From Halopiger djelfimassiliensis (lineage in GTDB: Archaea > Halobacteriota > Halobacteria > Halobacteriales > Natrialbaceae), in contig NZ_HG315686.1 of NCBI RefSeq assembly GCF_000455365.1, forward strand, positions 592,779-656,778: a DNA stretch of 64,000 nucleotides. Reading direction: 5' to 3'. Below the pieces are notes generated by a model that did not search any database, was not told the DNA's origin, and worked only from the letters and a program-made list of their open reading frames with translations. The position numbers were made by a program, and so were the translations under genes. Of this stretch, positions 46,022-55,539 are shown one piece after another. Numbering within the stretch: position 1 is the stretch's first letter; every line of letters starts with the position of its first letter.

Positions 46022-46789
46022 CTACCGGGCCGTCCAGCCCCCGTCGACGGAGAGACACGCGCCGGTAACGAAACTGGCCGCATCGCTCGCCAAAAACACG
46101 ACCGGGGCCGCGATCTCTTCGGGATCGGCGAACCGTTCGAGGGGAGTCCGGTCGAGGATCGATCGACGGAGTTGCTCGTTCGCTTCGATCTCCGCAGTCA
46201 GGTCGGTCGAGACGTATCCGGGTGCGACGGCGTTGACCCTGACCTCGGGTGCCCAGTCGATGGCCATGCTTCTGGTAAGTCCGACCAGTCCGTGTTTCGA
46301 TGCGACGTAGGGGTGTTGTCGCGGCAGGCCGACCAGTCCGCCGACGCTTGCAACGTTGATTACGGCACCGTCGTCGCTCTCGTGAAGCCGGTTTGCCGCC
46401 GCGGTCGTTACCTCGTACGCTCCCGCGAGGTTGACATCGAGGACGCGGTCGAGGCTCTCCGTCGTGACGTCTTCCGGCGGACCGAGGGCATCGGCCGGGT
46501 TGAGACCGGCGTTGTTGACGACGATATCGACGGCACCGAACGCATCGTCGGCACGCTCGACGACCGTGGCGACGTCGTCCGGGTCGGTCACGTCGGCGGT
46601 GACGGCCACCGAGTCACCGCCGTCGGCTTCGATCGCCGCCGCGACCGCGTCGATCTCCGGTGTCGTTCGTGCCGTCGGAACGACCGCTGCTCCGGCGTTT
46701 GCGAGTTCGACGGCGATCGCACGACCGATACCGCGTCCCCCGCCAGTGACGACCGCAACGCGGCCGTCGAGATCACAGAGGTCGGACAT
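46022..46789 (-). CDS. SDR-family oxidoreductase (FabG-like)
   Basis: 255 residues. Classic short-chain dehydrogenase: TGGGRGIGRAIA (cofactor), NNAGLNPAD, catalytic Ser in NVASVGGLVGLP and Y-x3-K in PYVASKHGLVGL, VAPGYVSTDL, and C-terminal FVTGACLSVDGGW. The cofactor loop after beta2 (PTARTTPE) lacks an Asp, so NADP(H) is more likely than NAD(H). Possibly linked to the nearby acyl-CoA dehydrogenase on the same strand 180 bases downstream. Substrate unknown. Confidence 0.93.
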   Translation of the reverse strand: MSDLCDLDGRVAVVTGGGRGIGRAIAVELANAGAAVVPTARTTPEIDAVAAAIEADGGDSVAVTADVTDPDDVATVVERADDAFGAVDIVVNNAGLNPADALGPPEDVTTESLDRVLDVNLAGAYEVTTAAANRLHESDDGAVINVASVGGLVGLPRQHPYVASKHGLVGLTRSMAIDWAPEVRVNAVAPGYVSTDLTAEIEANEQLRRSILDRTPLERFADPEEIAAPVVFLASDAASFVTGACLSVDGGWTAR

Positions 46790-47122
46790 CCGTTTCGGTC
46801 ATCAGTGCCACCGTCGAGGATATCAAGCTATCCGTGACCACTTCCTGTCGGCAAACCGGTAGTCATTACCGAGGATCGATCGAGCCGCCGAGTCGGTCCT
46901 CGAGAGCGGCCCACTAGTAGGATACTTGAGTAGAAAGCCGGCTCCAGCAGCGACCGCCCTGCCGTCGTCACGTCCGACGAACTCCGCCAGCAATACCGGA
47001 TACAGGTCGGGTTCTGCCGGAACACGCCGGAACTGAAAATCGAAATCAACCGTCGAAGGTATTCCGAATCTGTCACGACCTGATTATCAGATATGGTAAT
47101 GAGTGGATGAGTTTTTTGAAGG
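46790..47122. other. Intergenic region upstream of the pilus operon
   Basis: 333 bases between the SDR start and the pilus ATPase start, thus divergent. The right end is AT-rich and includes CTGATTATCAG (47080-47090), a palindrome with arms of five bases, about 55-65 bases before the operon start. No credible gene. The pilus operon promoter should be here, but I see no outstanding TATA box. Confidence 0.45.
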
Positions 47123-47143
47123 GTGAATGATAGCGTAAATGCA

Positions 47144-50100
47144 ATGGCTATTGACGAGGCCGACCAGTCGGATGCCGGGCAGTTTTCCGAGGGCGAGGCG
47201 TCTGAACCTGGGTCGGAGGGCGAGCGTTCCCATGATGCGACCGCCGATTCCGATCCCGGCGCTCGCGTCGGCGAGTACACGTGGGAAGACTTCATGGAAG
47301 AGTACGGGCACGGCGACGAAGTATCGGCGCTGTATTCGGACGACTCGGGGACGGCCGGGGCCGACGACCAGCTCGGACTCGATACCGACGAGTCCGTCGG
47401 GCCGACGGTTCCGACCGGTGACGACTGGACTCGCGTCGAGTTCGACCCCGAATCGTATCTCGGATACCATCCCGACGAACTACGTGACGAGTGTCTCAGC
47501 GTCGCCGGAACACACGCCGACGTGCTCGAGAACGTCTTTCTGGAGTACGTCGACCCGGAGACGACGCCGGTCGTCAAGGACGTCTGGACCTGGGAACACT
47601 ACAAGTGGGAGTACTATTACGACGAAAACGGGGACCGGCCGCGGGACGAAAACGGCGAGGTCGTTCCCCACGACAAGGAGGACGCGCTCGGGTTCGATCC
47701 GGACACGCTCGAGGACCGGCTCTCGATCGCCGACGATATCGCGATGGAGCTCGACGACGTCGTCGAGGAACGGACGGTCAACGTACAGGAGGACCTAGAC
47801 GAGGACGAGTTCTTCTCGACGGCCGACGGTAACACGACGGTCACCAATCGGTACGACCTCGAGAAGGCCGTTCCCCTCGAGAAGAAGAGTCACTTCCAGG
47901 AGATGGAGCGCTACTGGGTGAACAAACCCTACGCGTGTGTCGTCATTTTCCACTCCGAGAAGGAAAACGAGAAGAAATACTACATGATCGAGCCGTATCT
48001 GAACGAGATCGAGTTGGAACTCCAGGAGTTCCTCTCGGGCAAACTCAGGACGGCGATCAAGTACTCCGACGAGGGGATCAAGGAAAAGGCAAACGAGGAC
48101 GGCCGGCGGACGGTTATCGAAGACGAAACCCGACGGCTACTGAAACGGTATGACCTCTTCGAGAAGACGTCTGGAAGTACGAGTGCGGGGCTTCTCGAGA
48201 CCGTCCGAACCCTGTTCGACGATTCCGACGGCGAGCAGGACGAACCCGGGCAACGACAACTCGAGGGGATCGAAGTACGTCCCGAGCCGATAATCCTCGA
48301 TGAAGATCCGGATACGTTATCCGAATATCAGGTCGAGAAGTTGCTCTACCTGCTCAAGCGGAACTTCATCGGCTACGAACGGATCGACGGAATCAAACAC
48401 GACATCAACGTCGAGGACATCTCGTGTGACGGGTACAACTCGCCGGTGTTCGTCTATCACTCCGACTACGAACAGATCATCACGAACATCTACCACGGCG
48501 AGGACGAACTCGACGACTTCGTCGTCAAACTCGCCCAGCGCTCCGGAAAGGGCATCAGTAAACGGCTTCCGCAGGTCGACGCGACGCTCCCCGATGGCTC
48601 GCGCGCCCAGTTGACGCTCGGACAGGAGGTCTCCGACCACGGGACAAACTACACCATCCGTCAGTTCAAGGACGTTCCGTTTACGCCGATCGACCTCATC
48701 AACTGGAACACGTTCAGCCTCGACGAGATGGCGTTTCTCTGGCTCTGCATCGAGAACCACAAGAGCCTGATCTTCGCCGGGGGTACCGCGTCCGGGAAGA
48801 CGACATCGCTGAACGCCGTCTCGCTGTTTATCCCCTCGAGCGCGAAGATCGTCTCCATCGAGGACACCCGCGAGGTCGAACTGCCCCAGCGCAACTGGAT
48901 CGCAAGCGTCACACGACCGTCGTTCTCCGACGACGAACAGGGCGACGTCGACGAGTTCGACCTGCTCGAGGCCGCACTGCGCCAGCGGCCGGACTACATC
49001 GTGATGGGTGAGATCCGTGGCGAGGAGGGGCGGACGCTGTTTCAGGTCATGTCGACCGGGCACACGACCTACACCACCTTCCACGCCGACTCCGTCGACG
49101 AGGTCCTCAAGCGGTTCACGACGGATCCGATCAACGTCTCGAAGACGATGTTTACCGCGCTGGATCTGGTCTCGATCCAGACCCAGACCCGCGTGCAGGG
49201 CCGGAAGGTCCGTCGGAACAAGTCCCTGACCGAGATCAACCACTACGAAGCCGAACACGACGAGATCAACGTTCAGGACGTCTACCAGTGGCAGGCCGAG
49301 ACCGACGAGTTCCTCAAGATGGGGGACTCGAACACCTTAGAGGAGATCCAGTTCGACCGCGGATGGAGCAAGGAAAAACTCGAGGAGGAACTGTTCAAAC
49401 GAGAGGTCATCCTCGCGTATCTCATCAAGAACGGACTCAACACCTACGCCGAGGTCGCTGCGACGGTCCAGGCGTTCATCAACGATCCCGATACGATCCT
49501 GACACTCATCGCCAACGGACAACTCGAGGAAAGTCTCGAGGACCTCCGGGAGATGGAGAGCGTGCTGATCGACGTCGACCAGGAAAAGGAGGAACTGGTT
49601 CCACGTCCGGAGGCGACGAGCGAGACCTACAACCTCTCGATGGACATCCTCGAGCGGGCCGAGGAGTCACTGTTCGAGGAGTACCGGGGCAAGACGCCCA
49701 GCGGTCTCGCGAGCGCACTAGGTGGCGTCGAACAGGAGGATCCGATCGAAGTCGAAGGCGACGACGATGAGTCGTTCGATTTCGCAAACGACCTCGACGA
49801 GGGGATCGACGACGAGTGGGAACTCGGCGGCGACACCCAGACGTTCACGACCGGCGACACCGACAGCGACGAACCGGCGTGGCTCAGCGACGACAGCGGG
49901 TTCGATATCGGCTCCGGTATCGACGGTCCGGAGCCGTCGGGAACGGAAGCGATGGCCGGAGCCGACGGCTCGAGTGCTGAACTCGTCGCAGGTGACGGAA
50001 CCGAAACCGAAGCCGAGGCCGGGTCGGCCGACTTTGACAGTGCCGGACCGGATTCGAGCGAGATGTCGGAGTCTGCGCCGGAGATCGGCGCTGGTGCCGG

Positions 50101-50971
50101 GTCAGCGGGCGGCGAAAGCGATGGTCCGATGGCCTCGAGTCCGGCCGACGCCAGCGAGCCGGCCGACGCCGGAAGCGGGGACGATCCCAAGGTGTTCCCG
50201 TCCGACGATCCCGAGGAAGCGGAGTTCGGAGGGCTGTTCGACGACATGGGCGAGACGCTGGACGAGATCGAGGCCGACGACGAGAACGCCGAGACGAGCG
50301 AAGAGCCGCCCGAAACCGGAAGTGACCGCCCCGGTATGGATGACGCGTTCCCGGACGACGAACTCGACGCAGTCTTTGATCCCGATCCAATGCCGGAATC
50401 GTCCGACGATGAGGTCGCCGATGAAGACGAATCCACTGCGTCGTCGGCTACGGACGAAAGCACTCCAGCGTCCGAAGACGGCGACGAATCGTCCGCCAAT
50501 GCGGTCTCGGGTTCGGAGCCGTCCGCAACCGAGATCGACGCTACCGCGGGGGAGTCGGCTGACGTCACCGAACGGACACGGGAACCACCGACGATCGACG
50601 TCGGTCATGACCCCGCGACCGATAAGTCGGACGCCAGTGGCACGACCGACACCGAAACCAGCGAGGACGACGCGTTCTCCGACGATGCACAAACGGCGGA
50701 CAGTCCAGACGACGGACCGCCGGTGACCGACGACGTGGCGGAGTCGGAAACGGACACCGACGAATCGGACGATACGTCGATATTCGGCGATGCGTCGGAG
50801 CAAGTCTTCAGCGACGACTCCGAGACGACCTCCCAGGAGTCCGGAGTGACGGACGATTCCACCGGTGAGTCCGAGCGTAACGAAGGGACCACCGACGACT
50901 CGATATTCGAGTCCGACGACGACGGAACCGGTCTCTTCGAAGATACCAGTGACGAGGATACCGACGCATGA
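47144..50971 (+). CDS. pilB3: Type IV pilus assembly ATPase (PilB3-like) with long acidic tail
   Basis: About 1275 residues from the ATG at 47144 (a GTG at 47123 adds seven). The GspE-type core: Walker A GGTASGKTTSLNAV near residue 545, Asp-box EDTREVELPQRNW, Walker B RPDYIVMGEIRGEEGRT and His-box GHTTYTTFHADSVDEV. Residues 1-100 and from about 865 to the end are highly acidic and low-complexity (Asp/Glu/Ser/Thr), a 400-residue disordered tail (for example DDTSIFGDASEQVF). The ATPase drives pilus polymerisation with the TadC-like protein that follows, whose ATG overlaps the stop (ATGA). This pair is the conserved PilB3/PilC3 system of haloarchaeal adhesion. Confidence 0.94.
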   Translation: MAIDEADQSDAGQFSEGEASEPGSEGERSHDATADSDPGARVGEYTWEDFMEEYGHGDEVSALYSDDSGTAGADDQLGLDTDESVGPTVPTGDDWTRVEFDPESYLGYHPDELRDECLSVAGTHADVLENVFLEYVDPETTPVVKDVWTWEHYKWEYYYDENGDRPRDENGEVVPHDKEDALGFDPDTLEDRLSIADDIAMELDDVVEERTVNVQEDLDEDEFFSTADGNTTVTNRYDLEKAVPLEKKSHFQEMERYWVNKPYACVVIFHSEKENEKKYYMIEPYLNEIELELQEFLSGKLRTAIKYSDEGIKEKANEDGRRTVIEDETRRLLKRYDLFEKTSGSTSAGLLETVRTLFDDSDGEQDEPGQRQLEGIEVRPEPIILDEDPDTLSEYQVEKLLYLLKRNFIGYERIDGIKHDINVEDISCDGYNSPVFVYHSDYEQIITNIYHGEDELDDFVVKLAQRSGKGISKRLPQVDATLPDGSRAQLTLGQEVSDHGTNYTIRQFKDVPFTPIDLINWNTFSLDEMAFLWLCIENHKSLIFAGGTASGKTTSLNAVSLFIPSSAKIVSIEDTREVELPQRNWIASVTRPSFSDDEQGDVDEFDLLEAALRQRPDYIVMGEIRGEEGRTLFQVMSTGHTTYTTFHADSVDEVLKRFTTDPINVSKTMFTALDLVSIQTQTRVQGRKVRRNKSLTEINHYEAEHDEINVQDVYQWQAETDEFLKMGDSNTLEEIQFDRGWSKEKLEEELFKREVILAYLIKNGLNTYAEVAATVQAFINDPDTILTLIANGQLEESLEDLREMESVLIDVDQEKEELVPRPEATSETYNLSMDILERAEESLFEEYRGKTPSGLASALGGVEQEDPIEVEGDDDESFDFANDLDEGIDDEWELGGDTQTFTTGDTDSDEPAWLSDDSGFDIGSGIDGPEPSGTEAMAGADGSSAELVAGDGTETEAEAGSADFDSAGPDSSEMSESAPEIGAGAGSAGGESDGPMASSPADASEPADAGSGDDPKVFPSDDPEEAEFGGLFDDMGETLDEIEADDENAETSEEPPETGSDRPGMDDAFPDDELDAVFDPDPMPESSDDEVADEDESTASSATDESTPASEDGDESSANAVSGSEPSATEIDATAGESADVTERTREPPTIDVGHDPATDKSDASGTTDTETSEDDAFSDDAQTADSPDDGPPVTDDVAESETDTDESDDTSIFGDASEQVFSDDSETTSQESGVTDDSTGESERNEGTTDDSIFESDDDGTGLFEDTSDEDTDA

Positions 50972-53022
50972 GTCTGCAGACTGACGACAGCGGCGGAACC
51001 GGCGTTGCGAGTAGCTCCGATACCGTCGGTGATACCTTCTATCCACTCTACGATCGCCTCTTCTCGGAGGACAGCGAGTTCGTCGCCGACGTCGAAACGA
51101 AACTCAACCAGGCCCGGATGACCGATACGGTCGAACTCTATCTCTCCCGGGCGCTCGGGATCGGTTTCATCAGCGGCCTCGCACTCTGGTTGATCGGGGT
51201 CCTTCTGGGCTATGGAATTTTCGCCACCGGACTCGTTCAGGTCGACGCAATCCTCGGCTTTCCAGTCGGTAACGAAACGCTTCTCGAGATCATCGAAATG
51301 CTTCGGGTGCCGGTACTCGTGCTGTTTACCGGGCTCGTGTTCGGATCGATCGGGTTCGCGATCGGGTTCGGTTCGCTCGTCGCGATTCCGTATTCGCGTG
51401 CGTCCGCTCGCAAGCGCGAGATCAACATGTTGCTTACCGACTCCGTCTCGTTCATGTACGCCCTGTCGGTCGGTGGCCTGAACCAACTCGAGATCATCGA
51501 AGCGATGGCCCAGGCCGATGATACCTACGGCGAAGTCTCGCGGGAGTTCCAGAGTATCGTCAAGGAGACGGAGTACTTCGACATCGACTACCGGACTGCG
51601 ATCCGGAAACAGGCCCTCGAGACCCCAAGTGACGAACTCTCGCAGTTCCTGACGGACATGCTCTCGATCGTCAACAGCGGCGGTGACATGGAGAGTTTCC
51701 TCGAGGACAAGAAGGAAAAACACATGCGCACCGCAAAGCAGGAACAGGAACTCACCCTCGAGACGCTCGAGTTGTTCGGGGAGATGTACATGACGCTGTC
51801 GCTGTTTCCCCTCTTATTGATTATCATCATGGTCGTCATGCAGATGATCCCGGATGCGAGCGTGACGAATAATATGCTCTATATGACCGTTTACGGCCTG
51901 ATTCCGTTGATCGGGGTTGGATTCCTCGTTCTGGTGTCGACGGTCAAACACGACGAGCCCGGCGACGGCTACCTTTCGGCCGGTGAAGCAAACCGCATTC
52001 AAAGTGCCGACGAACAGGGGCTGCTCAACCTCGGTCTCGTCGAGCAGTTTACTGGGACCTACAGTGTCTTCGATCGAATCAAGAACCGCGAGGGGACACA
52101 CGAGACGATCGAGGTCCTGAAGCGTCCACACATTTTCTTCCGAGACAACCCGCTGTATATCCTCGCGTTGACCGTTCCAACGGCACTTGTCGTCGTTGCG
52201 ACGGCGATGGTAACCGGTTCGGCACCGACCTCGGTCGATGGGATGATGGCGAATGCGGTCTGGGGGACGTTCGTCTACCTTTACATCCCGCTGTATATTA
52301 TCGCCGTCCCGCTGGCGATCTTCAGGGAGTGGAACGTTCGGCACAGAAACACCGTCGTCAACCAACTTTCGGAGAACCTCCGGAAGCTTGCGAGTGCGAA
52401 CGATACCGGAATGACGTTGCTCGAATCGTTCAAGGCCGTCTCCGACACGACCAGCGGCAAATTGGCCAGGGAGTTCGAGATGATGCACACGAAGGTCAAC
52501 TACGGGATGAGCCTGAAGGAGACGCTCATCGAGTTCAACAACAAGTACCACATTCCCCGGCTTGCCCGGACGACCCGGCTGATCACCGAAGCCCAGGAGG
52601 CGTCGAACCAGATCACGGACGTGCTACGAACGGCTGCACGTGCGAGCGAAAACCACGACGACATCGAGCGGGAGCGCAAGTCCCGAACCCGGATGCAGGT
52701 CGTGATCATCGTGATGACGTTCATGACGGTGCTGGCAGTGATCGCGATCCTCAAGACGCAGTTCATCGATACGATGGCCGGACTTGATGCCGGCAGCGGT
52801 GCTAGCGGGAGCGAAGCAACCGGCGAACTCGCAGAGGCCGACCTCAGCGAGAACACCGATATCGAGATGCTGTCGATGCTGTTCTTCCACGCCGTCACCC
52901 TGCAGGCGATCATCTCCGGGGTCATCTGTGGGTATATCCGGGATGCGGACATCCTGAGCGGTCTGAAGTACTCGGTCGTCCTCGCGACGATCGCGCTCGT
53001 TGGCTGGACGTTGGTGGCATAA
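50968..53022 (+). CDS. pilC3: Type II/IV secretion F-domain membrane platform (PilC3/TadC-like)
   Basis: 684 residues. Two T2SF repeats: VSFMYALSVGGLNQLEIIEAMAQ to SFLEDKKEKHMRTAK, and LRKLASANDTGMTLLESFKAV to ASENHDDIERERKSR. Membrane segments: ALGIGFISGLALWLIGVLLGY, VPVLVLFTGLVFGSIGFAI, MYMTLSLFPLLLIIIMVVM, YGLIPLIGVGFLVLVS, LYILALTVPTALVVVATAMV, FVYLYIPLYIIAVPLAIF and C-terminal helices. It anchors the ATPase and the growing pilus at the membrane. The start overlaps the ATPase stop by four bases; the next gene starts one base after its TAA. Confidence 0.95.
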   Translation: MSLQTDDSGGTGVASSSDTVGDTFYPLYDRLFSEDSEFVADVETKLNQARMTDTVELYLSRALGIGFISGLALWLIGVLLGYGIFATGLVQVDAILGFPVGNETLLEIIEMLRVPVLVLFTGLVFGSIGFAIGFGSLVAIPYSRASARKREINMLLTDSVSFMYALSVGGLNQLEIIEAMAQADDTYGEVSREFQSIVKETEYFDIDYRTAIRKQALETPSDELSQFLTDMLSIVNSGGDMESFLEDKKEKHMRTAKQEQELTLETLELFGEMYMTLSLFPLLLIIIMVVMQMIPDASVTNNMLYMTVYGLIPLIGVGFLVLVSTVKHDEPGDGYLSAGEANRIQSADEQGLLNLGLVEQFTGTYSVFDRIKNREGTHETIEVLKRPHIFFRDNPLYILALTVPTALVVVATAMVTGSAPTSVDGMMANAVWGTFVYLYIPLYIIAVPLAIFREWNVRHRNTVVNQLSENLRKLASANDTGMTLLESFKAVSDTTSGKLAREFEMMHTKVNYGMSLKETLIEFNNKYHIPRLARTTRLITEAQEASNQITDVLRTAARASENHDDIERERKSRTRMQVVIIVMTFMTVLAVIAILKTQFIDTMAGLDAGSGASGSEATGELAEADLSENTDIEMLSMLFFHAVTLQAIISGVICGYIRDADILSGLKYSVVLATIALVGWTLVA

Positions 53023-53023
53023 G

Positions 53024-53578
53024 ATGTCCCGCAAACGATCTTCCGGACGGAACCGAACGCGTCGCCCGCGAACGATCACGATATCCGTCCGCCCACGGGC
53101 CCAGACCACGCAGGATTTCGCGGTCGGGATCGGCGTGTTCATCCTCGCGGTCGCGTTCGTTTTCTCGTTTGTGCCGTCGTTGATCACGCCCTTTGACTCA
53201 CCGGCCAGCGGCGCGGAGACGGCACAGGCCGACCGGCTCGCGGATCGGATCGTCCACAACCTGTCGGCGTCGACGCAAGCGACAAACGAGATCAACGGGA
53301 CCGAGTTCGACGCCCGATACACGGAGACGGACCTGAGCGACGAACTTGGACTTCGATCGAGCGGAAGCGACGACGTCGTTTTCGATCATGTGAACGTCTC
53401 CGTCGAGACGTTCGACGGCGAGACGATAAACAGCACCGCGTTAGCCGGTGGCCAACGGTACGCGAATCAGTCGGCGGCAAGTGCGGCACGGATCGTCACG
53501 GTCGACGAGGGTAACCGGGACATGATCGACGACGGCGACTGTGCTCCCGCGTGTCGACTCGTCGTGAGAGTCTGGTGA
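53024..53578 (+). CDS. Pilin-like protein 1 of the pilus operon
   Basis: 184 residues. A basic N-terminus (SRKRSSGRNRTRRPRTIT) precedes one hydrophobic helix QDFAVGIGVFILAVAFVFSFV, the class III layout of prepilins, although the cleavage site is not clear-cut. The extracellular part is Asp/Ser/Asn-rich with potential N-glycosylation sites (NLSAST, NVSVET, NQSAAS) and ends in CAPACRLVVRVW, a Cys pair that could form a disulfide. Probably a minor pilin or assembly component. Family belongs to uncharacterised haloarchaeal DUFs. Confidence 0.85.
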   Translation: MSRKRSSGRNRTRRPRTITISVRPRAQTTQDFAVGIGVFILAVAFVFSFVPSLITPFDSPASGAETAQADRLADRIVHNLSASTQATNEINGTEFDARYTETDLSDELGLRSSGSDDVVFDHVNVSVETFDGETINSTALAGGQRYANQSAASAARIVTVDEGNRDMIDDGDCAPACRLVVRVW

Positions 53579-53582
53579 TATT

Positions 53583-54230
53583 ATGAAGGAAACATCACTT
53601 ACGGCTTCGGATCGCGGACAAGCATACACGCTTGAAGGGTTCATCGGGGCGATGGTCGTCCTGATGGCCGTTCTGTTTGCCCTTCAGTCGCTGGTTCTGA
53701 CGCCGACGTCTGCGGGCCTTGCCGACCGATCGGTTCAGTCGCAGATCCAACAGGAGGCACAGGATAGTCTCGTGGTCGCGGCCGAAGACGGCGACCTCTC
53801 GGAACTGCTTCGGTACTGGGACGAAAGCGACAACTACTCGAACTTCGTGAACGCGACCGATCACGCCGCCGACGGTGAAGATCCCACATACAGAACGTAT
53901 TCGGATACATCCCTCGCCAACGAATCCGAGTTCGGAACGATACTGAACGAAACGTTCGGGAAGAAGGCCTGGGACTACAACGTCGAACTCCACTACACGA
54001 ACGGGAGTGACTTGGAAAAGCGGTCGATCGTCTATCAGGGCGGCCCGCCGTCGGATGCGCTTACGGTGAGTTACGTCGTCACGCTGTACGACGACCAGTA
54101 CGTGCAACCGGGTCGTGGGACGACACTCACACAGGCTGCCAAAGAGGGTGAGCCGGCCATTCCACCGGCGGACAACGCCGGTCCCAATCCCGTCTACAAC
54201 GTCGTGGAGGTGCGATTGATCATATGGTAA
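53583..54230 (+). CDS. Pilin-like protein 2 with DRGQ cleavage site
   Basis: 215 residues. SDRGQAYTLEGFIGAMVV contains a typical PibD processing site after RG, followed by the helix MVVLMAVLFALQSLVL. The mature domain is Asn/Thr-rich with several N-x-S/T sequons (NFVNATD, NESEF, LNETFG, TNGSDL) and ends in VYNVVEVRLIIW, a motif shared in spirit with the previous protein's RLVVRVW. Starts four bases after the previous stop; its stop overlaps the next ATG. Likely a pseudopilin. Confidence 0.87.
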   Translation: MKETSLTASDRGQAYTLEGFIGAMVVLMAVLFALQSLVLTPTSAGLADRSVQSQIQQEAQDSLVVAAEDGDLSELLRYWDESDNYSNFVNATDHAADGEDPTYRTYSDTSLANESEFGTILNETFGKKAWDYNVELHYTNGSDLEKRSIVYQGGPPSDALTVSYVVTLYDDQYVQPGRGTTLTQAAKEGEPAIPPADNAGPNPVYNVVEVRLIIW

Positions 54231-55063
54231 GCGATCGACACTCCCGAGACCGACCCCGTGGCCAGGTGATCCTCATCGGCGCGATCACGCTGGCGTTTAT
54301 CATCCTCGGTATCGTCGTCGTCTTCAACGGCGTCCTCTACACCGAAACCATCTCCTCGAGTTCGACGAGCCACAGTACAGCCGACGCGACGATGGCGGTA
54401 CAGGAGCTCGACCAGGGGATTGGGGGGATCGCCCATCAGAAGAACATCAATAGCAGTTACGACTTCGACGATGCGGTCGACGAGTTCTCGGACCGCTACC
54501 GCAATACGACGGTGAACGCGCAACCGGTCGCTGCGGCGGTCACCGATGCACGCACCGACGAGAGAGCGAGAGTCGCTACCGGCGATCTCTCCGCGATTGA
54601 GTCCAATCCCGGGAACAACGCTTCGGTCGAGGACCGAAACGTAGGACACCTGCTGGTGACCCTCGATCCGGACGGCGGCCGCGTCACGGTCACGACCAAC
54701 GAGTCGGGGACCGAAGAGAGCGTCGACATCGAGGCGACAGGGGGCGACATCTACGTCGACGGGACACGGGTCGCGGACGCACCGGCTCGAGTCGACCCCG
54801 TCACCGGCGAAATAAACGATTCGGCCGTGTCAGGGTCCGGACTCGATATCATCGATCCGACAACGGAGTACGACGAGGTCGAACTCGAGGTCGGCTCTGG
54901 CATGGATGGAGAGTACGAACTCGTCGCGAAGGACGACACGTCCATCAACGGCGTCGCTGACTCGATAGCCATGTGGTCGGTTGAGATCGATACCACTTAC
55001 GAGTCAAACGACGTTTCGTACGAGCAAACGCACACGGTCGACATCTACGGTGATCGGACATGA
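54224..55063 (+). CDS. Pilin-like protein 3
   Basis: 279 residues. RPRGQVILIGAITLAFIILG is a class III signal with RGQ followed by one long helix (to VVVFNGVLY). A serine-rich linker (SSSSTSHSTAD) leads to a large extracellular domain with beta-strand pattern (GGRVTVTTNESGTEESVDIE) and sequons. Overlaps the preceding gene by seven bases and the next by four, so the set is certainly cotranscribed. Largest of the five, possibly a tip or adhesive subunit (inference). Confidence 0.85.
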   Translation: MVSDRHSRDRPRGQVILIGAITLAFIILGIVVVFNGVLYTETISSSSTSHSTADATMAVQELDQGIGGIAHQKNINSSYDFDDAVDEFSDRYRNTTVNAQPVAAAVTDARTDERARVATGDLSAIESNPGNNASVEDRNVGHLLVTLDPDGGRVTVTTNESGTEESVDIEATGGDIYVDGTRVADAPARVDPVTGEINDSAVSGSGLDIIDPTTEYDEVELEVGSGMDGEYELVAKDDTSINGVADSIAMWSVEIDTTYESNDVSYEQTHTVDIYGDRT

Positions 55064-55539
55064 TCGATCGCGACGAGCGAGCGATGTCGATCACGGTCAC
55101 GCACGTCCTGACGATCGGGATCACGACGATCCTCATCGCGACGCTGCTTACGAGTGCCGGCGGATTGCTGGACACCGAAACGGAGCGGTCCGCCGATCGA
55201 TCCCTCGAGACGATCGGCGAGCGGATCGCGGGGGAGATCGAAAGCGTCGATCGGATCGCGGCCGATGGCGACGCCGAACACGTCAACGTCACCGCCGAGC
55301 ATCCGAAGACGGTTGCAAACGCGGGGTATCGCGTCGAGTTACGGGAAAACTGTGATACCGCATTGCTCGACGGAACGGACTGTCTCAAACTGACCGCGAG
55401 CAATGGCGACGTGGACGTCTACGTCCCGGTCGTGACCGAAGAACTCCCCCTCGAGCCGGGCAGTTCGGCACACGGCGGGACGATCGAGATCTACGTGACC
55501 GATGCCGACAGGATCGCGATCCGGGGTGTAAACCGATGA
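55060..55539 (+). CDS. Pilin-like protein 4
   Basis: 159 residues. DERAMSITVTHVLTIGITTILIATLLTS is an N-terminal helix after a charged RA start, similar to archaeal pilins that begin RAVS. A short heptad stretch (DRSLETIGERIAGEIESVDRI) follows, then a beta domain with two Cys (NCDTALLDGTDCLKL) that may be bridged. Linked by ATGA overlaps to both neighbours. Minor pilin by context. Confidence 0.83.
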   Translation: MIDRDERAMSITVTHVLTIGITTILIATLLTSAGGLLDTETERSADRSLETIGERIAGEIESVDRIAADGDAEHVNVTAEHPKTVANAGYRVELRENCDTALLDGTDCLKLTASNGDVDVYVPVVTEELPLEPGSSAHGGTIEIYVTDADRIAIRGVNR